In this document: positions 1 to 6,764 of the stretch, piece by piece
Layout: each line of letters opens with the position of its first letter
Position numbering within the stretch: position 1 is the first letter of the stretch
Assembly: GCF_025642255.1 (NCBI RefSeq)
Contig: NZ_CP106759.1
Span: forward strand, 2,879,501-2,943,500
DNA length: 64,000 nt
Direction: 5' to 3'
Source of the DNA: Stenotrophomonas maltophilia
GTDB taxonomy: Bacteria; Pseudomonadota; Gammaproteobacteria; Xanthomonadales; Xanthomonadaceae
Made by a program: the position numbers and the translations under genes
Notes under the pieces: model-generated
Told to the model about the DNA's origin: nothing
What the model saw: the letters and a program-made list of their open reading frames with translations, nothing else
Databases searched by the model: none

Positions 1-204
1 CGCCTCGCCGATGGCGTCCAGCGACTCCGTCACCGCCGAGTCGATGAAGCCACAGGTGTTGACCACCACCACGTCGGCCGAGTCATAGGACGGGACGATG
101 TCGTATCCCTCCGACCGCAGTTGGGTCAGGATGCGCTCGGAATCGACAAGGGCCTTCGGGCAGCCAAGGCTGACGAAGCCGACTTTGGGGTTCAGCTGGG
201 ACAT
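1..204 (-). CDS. rimO: Ribosomal protein S12 methylthiotransferase RimO, N-terminal part
   Basis: RimO is a radical-SAM enzyme with two iron-sulfur clusters that adds a methylthio group to an aspartate of ribosomal protein S12. Only the first 68 codons are present; the gene runs off the left edge. The translation begins [20 protein letters not shown] and continues to a [13 protein letters not shown] segment. Those are the first two cysteine motifs of the UPF0004 domain (SLGCPK near residues 12-17, NTCGF near 49-53), which hold the auxiliary cluster. [12 protein letters not shown] separates RimO from MiaB, whose motif is TxGCQMN. The ATG start lies at 202-204. The radical-SAM CxxxCxxC motif and TRAM domain would lie outside the window. 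Confidence 0.93.
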   Translation of the reverse strand, partial: MSQLNPKVGFVSLGCPKALVDSERILTQLRSEGYDIVPSYDSADVVVVNTCGFIDSAVTESLDAIGEA

Positions 205-591
205 GGAATCGCGGGACTCTGGGGGCCTGGGCCCCTGCCGGAGTGGCAGGGGTTCCTGGGGGCCGGGGCCTGAAAGGGCACCAGTATACCGGGGTTGAGG
301 GCCGCGCTCTGAACGCCCCCGGGGTGTACTGAGGGGAGCGCCCCGGATTCGGCCCCACGTGCCATCTCCATCAGCGGGGTACCCGTGAACGCGTCAAGGC
401 CCCCGGCGGCTTGAGCTGGAGCTCCGGCTCGACCCGGCGGAACGCGCTGCGAAGGCTCGACGCTCACGGAGCGGCAATCGTCTCACGGCCCACCGTCGCC
501 ACGGACGCACAGAAGCGTTGATTGCGACATCAATAGACGATGATTGGTCCGTTGTTTGTTGGGCCCGCGTATTCATCGCTCGCGGAGGTCA
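205..591. other. Intergenic spacer upstream of rimO
   Basis: About 385 bases without a convincing gene. Read on the minus strand it is the rimO leader. It contains a TATACT box (positions 283-288), a possible -10 element about 79 bases before the rimO start, but no good -35 at 17 bases. A perfect 8-bp stem lies in the predicted leader (232-239 with 245-252, loop GGAGT). The right half (about 480-590) is less GC-rich, like the neighbouring orphan gene. The short open frames here lack a start signal and normal codon bias. Confidence 0.4.
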
Positions 592-1113
592 TGCAGCGCC
601 TGTAGATTTCCCTGCCAACGAATTCTGGAAACGAGCAGTACCCACCGAATTGAAATTGACTCCGATTGGCGCACTCCCACTGGGCGCCAATGCAAATACG
701 TAGTACCCCGCCCTGGGCTGCGTCATGTCGCTGGAGGCTGAATTCGAATCCTCCGCCGGATCTGAATCACCCTCACAGGACCAACCAACGACGGCCGACT
801 CGCCAGATATCACGGTTTCGCCACGCCGCACCTTTGAGTTCATGACTTCGCAGGCGGCCTGGTGATAGAGCTTTGTGGTTTCATTCTGATCATCATAACG
901 ATATACAAAACCGCCCTTTCCATCCTTGAAAAGGCGCACCTGCACAGCCACGTCGCCGCCTTCGAAATCAGAGAGGCGCACCGTCCGCTCAACCCACTGC
1001 CTGCCATCCGATGACGCCATCTGGCGGTCCTGGTACGACGATTGGTTGGCCATAGCCACCGTGTGCATTGTTGCCATCCCCAATGCACACAGAAGGCGAA
1101 ATTCCTTTTTCAT
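589..1113 (-). CDS. Putative secreted protein of unknown function
   Basis: No recognised family. The 174-residue product starts MKKEFRLLCALGMATMHTVA and has a Sec-type signal peptide probably cut after residue 22 (AMA). The ATG at 1113 is preferred over the in-frame ATG at 1128 because GGAG lies nine bases before it. The mature protein is acidic and polar. It has two cysteines (ACEVMNS and GWSCEGD) that could form a disulfide, and a Ser/Asp/Glu-rich stretch after the second (about 120-135). Composition is clearly less GC-rich than its neighbours, and it stands alone between long spacers, so horizontal acquisition is possible. It is likely periplasmic or secreted; no catalytic motif is visible. 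Confidence 0.6.
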   Translation of the reverse strand: MKKEFRLLCALGMATMHTVAMANQSSYQDRQMASSDGRQWVERTVRLSDFEGGDVAVQVRLFKDGKGGFVYRYDDQNETTKLYHQAACEVMNSKVRRGETVISGESAVVGWSCEGDSDPAEDSNSASSDMTQPRAGYYVFALAPSGSAPIGVNFNSVGTARFQNSLAGKSTGAA

Positions 1114-1458
1114 TTCATGAAACTCCATTTATCGGGCGCCTGCGCCTTCACGCCGCGCCCCGGAAACATGCCGAGATATGATCAGCCCCACATCGCCCCT
1201 CCAGACTGGAGTTCCGCGAACGAAACGCTATCTGCTCGCCCTCTTGGCTTCAGCAGGTGCTTTACTGAATCTACTGTCAGAGCCAGGCCGAATCAGATGC
1301 CAGAATCCCTGGCAGGATCGTCCGCGACGCATTCGGTCAAGTCGCGATCCGACGTCGCTCGATGCATCAGCCGCCCGATCACGCACAGCCGCAGACGCCG
1401 CGCTAACCCGCCCAGCGCCGACAATGCAGGCCTGTCCACTGCTATGAGGAACCCGACG
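1114..1458. other. Intergenic spacer between the orphan secreted protein and the hydrolase operon
   Basis: About 345 bases with lower GC than average. It should hold divergent promoters for the orphan protein (minus) and the dienelactone hydrolase (plus), but I could not identify convincing boxes. An 89-codon open frame at 1178-1447 (plus) has a hydrophobic stretch (YLLALLASAGALLNLL) followed by an Arg-rich tail. It has no ribosome binding site and no recognisable family, so I treat it as chance or a gene remnant. Confidence 0.4.
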
Positions 1459-2130
1459 ATGTCCGAATGGATCACCCTGGATACGCATCATGGCCCGGTC
1501 CGGGCCTGGCAGGCCCTGCCGGCGGGCACGCCGCGTGGCGGCCTGGTGGTCGTGCAGGAGATCTTCGGCGCCAATCCGCACATCCGTGGCGTGGCCGAGC
1601 GCTTCGCCGCCGAAGGCTATGCCGTGCTGGCGCCGTCGTTCTTCGACCTGGTCGATGGCCCGGACGCCGACCCCGACGCCCTGCCCTATGACCCTGAAGG
1701 GGTGAAACAGGGCCTGGAACGGGTAAGTGCGCTGGGCATTGAACGGGCACTGGAAGTGGTGCGCGCCGCAGCAACCCGGCTTGCCCCCTTCGGCAAGGTC
1801 GGCACGGTCGGCTACTGCTGGGGCGGAACGGTGGCGATGCTGTCCGCGCTGCGCCTCGGCCTGCCCTCGGTGAGCTATTACGGCGCACGCAACGTGCAGT
1901 ATCTGGACGAGACACCGAAGGCGCCGGTGATCTTCCACTTCGGCGCGCAGGACCGCAGCATCCCGCCGGAGGCCGTGGAGGCGCATCGCCAGAAGCTGCC
2001 GCAGATGGCGACCTATGTCTACCCGGCCGACCATGCCTTCAACCGCGAGGTCGGACATGCGTATGATCCAGACAGCGCCACCCTGGCGCTGCAACGCACC
2101 CTGGACTTCTTCACGGAGCATCTTGGATGA
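1459..2130 (+). CDS. Dienelactone hydrolase family protein
   Basis: A 223-residue cytoplasmic alpha/beta hydrolase of the dienelactone hydrolase (carboxymethylenebutenolidase) family. The expected triad is visible: nucleophile Cys120 in GYCWGG, Asp165 in GAQDRSIPP and His192 in ADHAFNRE. An oxyanion-type motif VVVQEIFGANPHIR lies near residues 30-43. The ATG at 1459 is chosen because AGGA precedes it by eight bases and the family signature begins right after; an in-frame ATG at 1444 and a longer frame upstream are not supported. Its stop overlaps the next start (ATGA), so the HIT gene is translationally coupled. The physiological substrate cannot be told; no chlorocatechol pathway genes are nearby. 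Confidence 0.9.
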   Translation: MSEWITLDTHHGPVRAWQALPAGTPRGGLVVVQEIFGANPHIRGVAERFAAEGYAVLAPSFFDLVDGPDADPDALPYDPEGVKQGLERVSALGIERALEVVRAAATRLAPFGKVGTVGYCWGGTVAMLSALRLGLPSVSYYGARNVQYLDETPKAPVIFHFGAQDRSIPPEAVEAHRQKLPQMATYVYPADHAFNREVGHAYDPDSATLALQRTLDFFTEHLG

Positions 2131-2549
2131 GCGATTTCGAACTTGATTCCCGCCTGGCCACCGACAGCGTTCTGGTGGCGCAAGGCCCGCTGTCGCAAGT
2201 GCGGTTGATGAACGACGAACGGTTTCCCTGGCTGATCCTGGTGCCGCGTCTGGCCGGGGTAACGGAGTGGATCGAACTGGACGGCGACCAGCAGGACAAG
2301 CTGCGCACCGAACTCAACCGCGCCTGCAAGGCCCTGAAGGGCTCCGACGGGGTGGAGAAGATCAACATCGGCGCATTGGGCAACATCGTGCGCCAGCTGC
2401 ATTTCCACGTGATCGGCCGCCACGACGGCGATCCGGCGTGGCCGGGACCGGTGTGGGGCAGCGGTCCTGCGCACCGCTACGAACCGGACGCGCTGCAGCA
2501 GCATGTCGCCTACTGGAAGGAACGGCTAGGATATCCGGCCCACTCCTGA
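2127..2549 (+). CDS. HIT family hydrolase
   Basis: A 140-residue histidine-triad protein of the proteobacterial subgroup often annotated as diadenosine tetraphosphate (Ap4A) hydrolase-like. The active-site segment is QLHFHVIGR (residues 90-98); His92 aligns with the catalytic middle histidine, and the first histidine of the canonical HxHxH triad is Gln90, as is usual in this subgroup. The conserved N-terminal WLILVPR strand is also present. HIT proteins cleave nucleotidyl-phosphate bonds such as those in AppppA or adenosine phosphoramidates; the exact substrate is unknown. The gene overlaps the hydrolase upstream by four bases and is followed 15 bases later by a small membrane-protein gene. 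Confidence 0.88.
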   Translation: MSDFELDSRLATDSVLVAQGPLSQVRLMNDERFPWLILVPRLAGVTEWIELDGDQQDKLRTELNRACKALKGSDGVEKINIGALGNIVRQLHFHVIGRHDGDPAWPGPVWGSGPAHRYEPDALQQHVAYWKERLGYPAHS

Positions 2550-2564
2550 GACCGTGCCGACACG

Positions 2565-2732
2565 ATGCGATTCAACCTCGTCGCCGCCATCCTGCTGATC
2601 CTGATCGGGCTGTTCATGCTTGCCAGCAACCTGGGCTGGACGCACCTGAACCTGTCCAAGCTGCTGCTGACCTGGTGGCCGGTGGCCCTGGTCGGCGTCG
2701 GCATCGCCATGCTGTTCGGCCGCGGCAAATAA
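2565..2732 (+). CDS. Small LiaI/LiaF-like transmembrane protein
   Basis: A 55-residue protein starting MRFNLVAAILLILIGLFMLA. It has two hydrophobic helices (about 4-22 and 33-50) separated by a short segment containing NLGW, and ends FGRGK. The pattern of helix, SNLGW, then LLxTWWPVxLVxxGxxML, matches the LiaI/LiaF-type N-terminal transmembrane domain (DUF5668), usually found in small membrane proteins or as the N-terminus of cell-envelope stress proteins. It sits 15 bases after the HIT gene and is followed by a strong hairpin, so it is probably the last gene of the three-gene unit. Function unknown. Confidence 0.75.
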   Translation: MRFNLVAAILLILIGLFMLASNLGWTHLNLSKLLLTWWPVALVGVGIAMLFGRGK

Positions 2733-2733
2733 G

Positions 2734-2759
2734 CGAAGGCGGCGCAAGCGCCGCCTTCG
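2734..2759 (+). terminator. Hairpin at the end of the hydrolase-HIT unit
   Basis: Twelve-base perfect inverted repeat CGAAGGCGGCGC / GCGCCGCCTTCG with a two-base centre, two bases after the small membrane protein stop. On the plus strand there is no T tract. On the minus strand it is followed by CTTATTT, so it may also end transcription of dcd. Typical of convergent gene ends. Confidence 0.55.
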
Positions 2760-2768
2760 ATCGAGCGA

Positions 2769-2791
2769 CGCCGGGCATGACCCGGCGCTAC
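2769..2791 (-). repeat. SMAG/REP-like GTAG hairpin
   Basis: Read on the minus strand the element begins GTAG followed by a GC-rich stem-loop, GCCGGGT-CAT-GCCCGGC. A GTAG tetranucleotide before an imperfect GC palindrome is the signature of the SMAG repetitive extragenic palindromes described from S. maltophilia. It sits between convergent gene ends, the usual location. Confidence 0.6.
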
Positions 2792-2798
2792 CGGTCCG

Positions 2799-3371
2799 TC
2801 AGGTGCGCGGCAGGGTGACGCCGGTCTGGCCCTGGTACTTGCCACCACGGTCCTTGTAGGACGTTTCGCAGATATCATCGGCCGCCGCCTGGAAGAACAG
2901 CATCTGGGCCACGCCTTCGTTGGCGTAGATGCGCGCCGGCAGCGGCGTGGTGTTGCTGAACTCCAGGGTCACATGGCCTTCCCACTCCGGCTCGAGCGGA
3001 GTGACGTTGACGATGATGCCGCAACGCGCGTAGGTGCTCTTGCCCAGGCACACCACGAGGGTGTCGCGCGGAATGCGGAAATACTCCACGGTACGCGCCA
3101 GCGCGAAGCTGTTGGGCGGGATGATGCATTCGTCGGCGGTGATGTCGACGAAGCTGCCCGAATCGAAGTGCTTCGGGTCCACGATGGTCGAGTTGATGTT
3201 GGTGAACACCTTGAACTCGCGCGAGCAACGCACGTCGTAGCCGTAGCTGGAGGTACCGTAGCTGACGATGCGCTGGCCGTTGACCTGCTTCACCTGCCCG
3301 GCCTCGAACGGCTCGATCATGCCGTGCTGTTCGGACATGCGGCGGATCCAACGGTCACTCTTGATGCTCAT
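2799..3371 (-). CDS. dcd: dCTP deaminase
   Basis: Converts dCTP to dUTP, which dUTPase then turns into the dUMP used for thymidylate synthesis; cytoplasmic homotrimer. The 190-residue length is close to the family norm. Family blocks are clear: [13 protein letters not shown] near 41-53, the nucleotide-binding and catalytic segment [15 protein letters not shown] near 105-119, and [17 protein letters not shown] near 123-139, whose glutamate in this context is the catalytic residue of the E. coli enzyme. The start has CAGGA before it. It lies 74 bases downstream of mrp on the same strand, a common neighbour pair in this family. Confidence 0.97.
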   Translation of the reverse strand: MSIKSDRWIRRMSEQHGMIEPFEAGQVKQVNGQRIVSYGTSSYGYDVRCSREFKVFTNINSTIVDPKHFDSGSFVDITADECIIPPNSFALARTVEYFRIPRDTLVVCLGKSTYARCGIIVNVTPLEPEWEGHVTLEFSNTTPLPARIYANEGVAQMLFFQAAADDICETSYKDRGGKYQGQTGVTLPRT

Positions 3372-3445
3372 GCTCTGTCCTGGGTGCGAGGGGGCGCGAG
3401 GATTCTAGCAGGGGGCCGGGCGCCACCGCCCTCCCCGCCCGGTCC

Positions 3446-4300
3446 CTACAGCAGCGACGACAGGATCGGGATCGAGGCACGCGGGCGCTTGCCCACTTCC
3501 TCGATGAGCCGCTGCGCGGCGTGGCGATAGGCCTGGGCCGGCAGGGAATCCGGCTGCGCGGCGGTGATCGGTGTGCCTGCGTCACCCTGCTCACGGATGC
3601 CGATCTGCAACGGCAGCGATCCCAGCAGCGGCACGCCGTACTGCGCCGCCATGCGCTCCCCGCCCCCCTCGCCGAACAGGTGCTCGACGTGGCCGCACTG
3701 GCTGCAGGTATGTACCGCCATGTTCTCGACGATGCCCAGCACCGGCACTTCGACCTTCTCGAACATCTTCAGTGCCTTCTTCGCATCCAGCGTGGCGATG
3801 TCCTGCGGCGTGGTGACGATCACCGCACCGGCCAGCGGAATCTTCTGGGTCAGCGTCAGCTGGATGTCACCGGTGCCGGGCGGCAGGTCGATCAACAGGA
3901 AGTCGAGGTCGTCCCACAGGGTGTCGTTGAACAGCTGGGTCATTGCCGAGGTCGCCATCGGCCCACGCCAGATCATCGGCGTGTCTTCCTCGATCAGGTA
4001 ACCGATCGACATGGTGTCCACGCCGAAGGCACGCAGCGGTTCGATGCTCTTGTTGTCCGGGCTTTCCGGGCGGCCGGACAGGCCCAGCATGGCGGGAACG
4101 CTGGGGCCATAGATGTCCGCATCGAGCACGCCCACCCGCGCGCCCAGCTGCTGCAGCGCCACCGCCAGATTGACGGCCGTGGTGGACTTGCCGACACCGC
4201 CCTTGCCCGAGCCGACCGCGATCACGTTGCGGATGCGCGCGTGCGGTGCCAGCCCCTTCTGCACCTGGCTTGCATGGGGACGACGGGTCGGACTGTTCAC
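3446..4300 (-). CDS. apbC: Iron-sulfur cluster carrier protein Mrp/ApbC
   Basis: P-loop ATPase of the Mrp/NBP35 family that carries Fe-S clusters to apoproteins in the cytoplasm. The 284-residue protein has the deviant Walker A GKGGVGKST at residues 32-40, a DADIYGPSVP switch region near 60-69, LLIDLPPGTGD near 135-144, and the CxxC (Cys199, Cys202) that binds the bridging cluster in the dimer. It lacks the N-terminal DUF59 (MIP18-like) domain found in longer Mrp proteins. Translation starts at GTG (4298-4300), supported by GGAG six bases upstream. A TATGAT box at 4339-4344 is a possible -10 element. dcd follows in the same direction. Confidence 0.95.
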   Translation of the reverse strand: MNSPTRRPHASQVQKGLAPHARIRNVIAVGSGKGGVGKSTTAVNLAVALQQLGARVGVLDADIYGPSVPAMLGLSGRPESPDNKSIEPLRAFGVDTMSIGYLIEEDTPMIWRGPMATSAMTQLFNDTLWDDLDFLLIDLPPGTGDIQLTLTQKIPLAGAVIVTTPQDIATLDAKKALKMFEKVEVPVLGIVENMAVHTCSQCGHVEHLFGEGGGERMAAQYGVPLLGSLPLQIGIREQGDAGTPITAAQPDSLPAQAYRHAAQRLIEEVGKRPRASIPILSSLL

Positions 4301-4541
4301 TGCGGGCTCCGGCGGAAAGTCAGGAAGGAGAACCCGACATCATACAAGCTGGGCGCAAGCTGACTTGATTCAGGATTGCCCAGATCCGCGCATGAATTCT
4401 CAAGTCGGCGCCCCACGGCGGCGTTGCCTCTCTGCCCCGCTGGGTGCACAGGTGGAAACTTTCACGTGCAGTTGACGGAAGGGCAGCACTCGTTCATCTT
4501 CCGGTCATCTTGATGCGAATCGCCACAAGGAACTGTCGATC

Positions 4542-6578
4542 ATGGAAACCCGCCTCACGCGTGCCCGCCTGGGTGCCACCACCGCACTGCTGATTGGCCT
4601 GCACGTCATCCACGCCTCCGCCACACCGTTGCCGGTCGAGGATTTCGCCAAGATCCCGGCCATCCAGTCTGTCAGCATGAGCCCTGACGGCAAGCAGCTG
4701 GTTGCAATCATTGCTGCGCCGGGCAGCAACAATGGCGATACCGCATTGGCCAACTGGAACCTGGACGTGCCCGGTTCGGCGCCCGTGGCGATCACGCCTT
4801 CCGGTGATCGCATGAAGTTCATTGCCGCCAGCGCGCTCAAGGCGGGTCGCAGCCTGGTGATCGGCCGACAGGAGCTGACCGCGCAGTTGTCCGGCTGCGG
4901 TGAAGGCAACTCGGTCGGCTCAACCAAGACGTTCCTGTCCAAGGCATTCCTCACCGACAGCAGCCAGACAAAGTTCGACGAGGCTTTCGCGGACAACACC
5001 CGCAAGCTCGGCATCAGCGAACAGACCCAGCGCTGCCTGGAGCTGGCCGGCACCGCGTCCCTGGTGCATTCGCTTCCGCTGGATCCGGACAAGGTGATCA
5101 TCTCGCAGATCAACCAGACCAATTTTTCGGCCAGCTATTACCTGTTCAACCTCAAGACCGGGCAGACCGAGCTGCTGTTCCGTGGCGACGCCCGCTCCAC
5201 CCCGGGCCTGTTCCACCCGCGCAACGGCGAGCTGCTGACGCGTACGCAGATCGAGCCGGCCGGCTCGAACGACTACGAGCAGCAGATCCTGGTCAAGAAC
5301 AAGGCCAGCGGCCAGTTCGAGAAGCACGACACGCTGACCACCCGCCTGTCCGATCGCTACACGATGGAGGTGGTCGGCATCGATGACCAGAACGGCAAGC
5401 TGTACATCCTCACCGACAAGTTCTCCGACCAGGTACAGGCCCGACTGTACGACCCAGCCAGCAGAACGTTTGACAACGAACCGCTGGCGGCTCATCCCGA
5501 GTATCCGATCGGCGGCCTGATCCTGGGCACCAAGCCCAGCAACTTCAACCAGGTGCTGGGCTTCTATGTCGACGGCCCGCGCCGTGAAGCGGTCTATGTC
5601 GATCCGCAGATGAAGGCCCTGTACGACGGCCTCAAGCAGGCGTATCCGGGCAAGTACATCGCCATCACCGGTTACAACGATGATCTGTCCCGCGTGCTGT
5701 TCACCACCAACAGCGCGAGCTCACCCACCAGTTACCAGATCCTGGTGGATCGCAAGCAGGTCACAACGCTCGGCAGCGAACGCCCCTGGGTGGACGGCAA
5801 GCAGATCGGCGAGCAGCGCTGGGTGACGTACACGGCCCGCGACGGCCGCAAGATTCCCGCCATCGTCGACCTGCCCGCAGGCTGGAAGAACGGTGACGCG
5901 GCGTTGCCGGCGCTGGTCCATCCGCACGGCGGCCCTTGGGCCCGTGACTACACCGGCTGGGATGCGTCCGGCTGGGTGCCGTTCTTCACCTCGCGCGGGT
6001 ACGCGGTGATCCGGCCGCAGTACCGCGGCTCAACCGGGTTCGGGCGTGAGCACTGGATCGCCGGCGACAAGCAGTGGGGCCTGACGATGCAGGACGACAA
6101 CGATGATGCGGCTGCCTGGCTTGTGCAGCAGGGGATAGCGGCCAAGGACCGCATCGCGATCTTCGGCTATTCCTACGGCGGCTTCGCCTCGGCCGCTGCG
6201 GTCGTGCGCAGCCCGTCGCCCTATCAATGCGCTATTGCCGGCGCCCCCGTAACCGACCTCGCCCGCCTGGGTGTTTCCTGGAGCGAGAACCGTCTGCAGC
6301 GCATCCTGCAGGGACAGACCGTGAAGGGCATGGACCCGATGCAGAACACCGCCAAGGCCGCCATCCCCCTGCTGACCTTCGTGGGAGACCGCGATGTGCG
6401 CACCCCCGCGTCCCACGCCAGGAATTTCTACAACGGCGTCAAGGACAAGGTGCCCGCACGCTTCGAACTGATTCCGGACATGCCGCACAGCATGCCGTGG
6501 TACCCCAGCCACTACCGCGCGACGCTGCCGCTGATGGCGGACTTCCTCAGCAAGGAGTGCGGACCGGGCGGCTTGTAA
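4542..6578 (+). CDS. Exported S9 family serine peptidase (prolyl oligopeptidase type)
   Basis: A 678-residue secreted or periplasmic peptidase. A signal peptide (residues 1-27, cleavage after ASA) precedes a beta-propeller region that starts with the typical VSMSPDGKQLVAI repeat. The C-terminal alpha/beta hydrolase domain (about 400-678) carries Ser544 in GYSYGGFAS, Asp618 in GDRDVRTP and His649 in MPHSMPW, with the oxyanion-side PHGGPWARD motif at about 460. This fits the S9C acylaminoacyl/dipeptidyl peptidase group, which releases dipeptides or acylated amino acids from short peptides. AAGGAA precedes the ATG by nine bases. It is followed by a strong terminator, so it is probably monocistronic, though close to other exported peptidases and a TonB receptor. 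Confidence 0.92.
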   Translation: METRLTRARLGATTALLIGLHVIHASATPLPVEDFAKIPAIQSVSMSPDGKQLVAIIAAPGSNNGDTALANWNLDVPGSAPVAITPSGDRMKFIAASALKAGRSLVIGRQELTAQLSGCGEGNSVGSTKTFLSKAFLTDSSQTKFDEAFADNTRKLGISEQTQRCLELAGTASLVHSLPLDPDKVIISQINQTNFSASYYLFNLKTGQTELLFRGDARSTPGLFHPRNGELLTRTQIEPAGSNDYEQQILVKNKASGQFEKHDTLTTRLSDRYTMEVVGIDDQNGKLYILTDKFSDQVQARLYDPASRTFDNEPLAAHPEYPIGGLILGTKPSNFNQVLGFYVDGPRREAVYVDPQMKALYDGLKQAYPGKYIAITGYNDDLSRVLFTTNSASSPTSYQILVDRKQVTTLGSERPWVDGKQIGEQRWVTYTARDGRKIPAIVDLPAGWKNGDAALPALVHPHGGPWARDYTGWDASGWVPFFTSRGYAVIRPQYRGSTGFGREHWIAGDKQWGLTMQDDNDDAAAWLVQQGIAAKDRIAIFGYSYGGFASAAAVVRSPSPYQCAIAGAPVTDLARLGVSWSENRLQRILQGQTVKGMDPMQNTAKAAIPLLTFVGDRDVRTPASHARNFYNGVKDKVPARFELIPDMPHSMPWYPSHYRATLPLMADFLSKECGPGGL

Positions 6579-6605
6579 GCAACCGGACGCTGGCCCGTTC
6601 ATGGA

Positions 6606-6636
6606 CCCCGCTGGCTTGAACCCGGCGGGGTTTTTT
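6606..6636 (+). terminator. Rho-independent terminator after the S9 peptidase
   Basis: Nine-base stem (CCCCGCTGG with CCGGCGGGG, one G-T pair), seven-base loop, then six T residues, 28 bases after the stop codon. Confidence 0.9.
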
Positions 6637-6697
6637 CATGCGCCGTTCACTGAATTTCCCCTTAGCAACAACGGGTTACAGCAATTCTCCATTCATG

Positions 6698-6726
6698 TTG
6701 CATTTACTTTACGCGGCACATACACT
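6698..6726 (+). promoter_or_regulatory. Probable sigma-70 promoter of the TonB-dependent receptor
   Basis: TTGCAT (6698-6703) and TACACT (6721-6726) are separated by exactly 17 bases, in an AT-rich stretch that stands out from the surroundings and lies 38 bases before the receptor ATG. Confidence 0.6.
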
Positions 6727-6764
6727 CCATTAACCGAAGCATAACAAGTGGGGATCACATCGAA

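Noticed and set aside
1178..1447. 89-codon frame with a hydrophobic stretch in the spacer
   Set aside because: No ribosome binding site, no domain, and an Arg-rich tail typical of chance frames.
1042..1458. Upstream extension of the dienelactone hydrolase frame
   Set aside because: The extra 139 residues are Arg/Ser/Pro-rich with no family match and overlap the orphan gene region; AGGA eight bases before ATG 1459 gives the true start.
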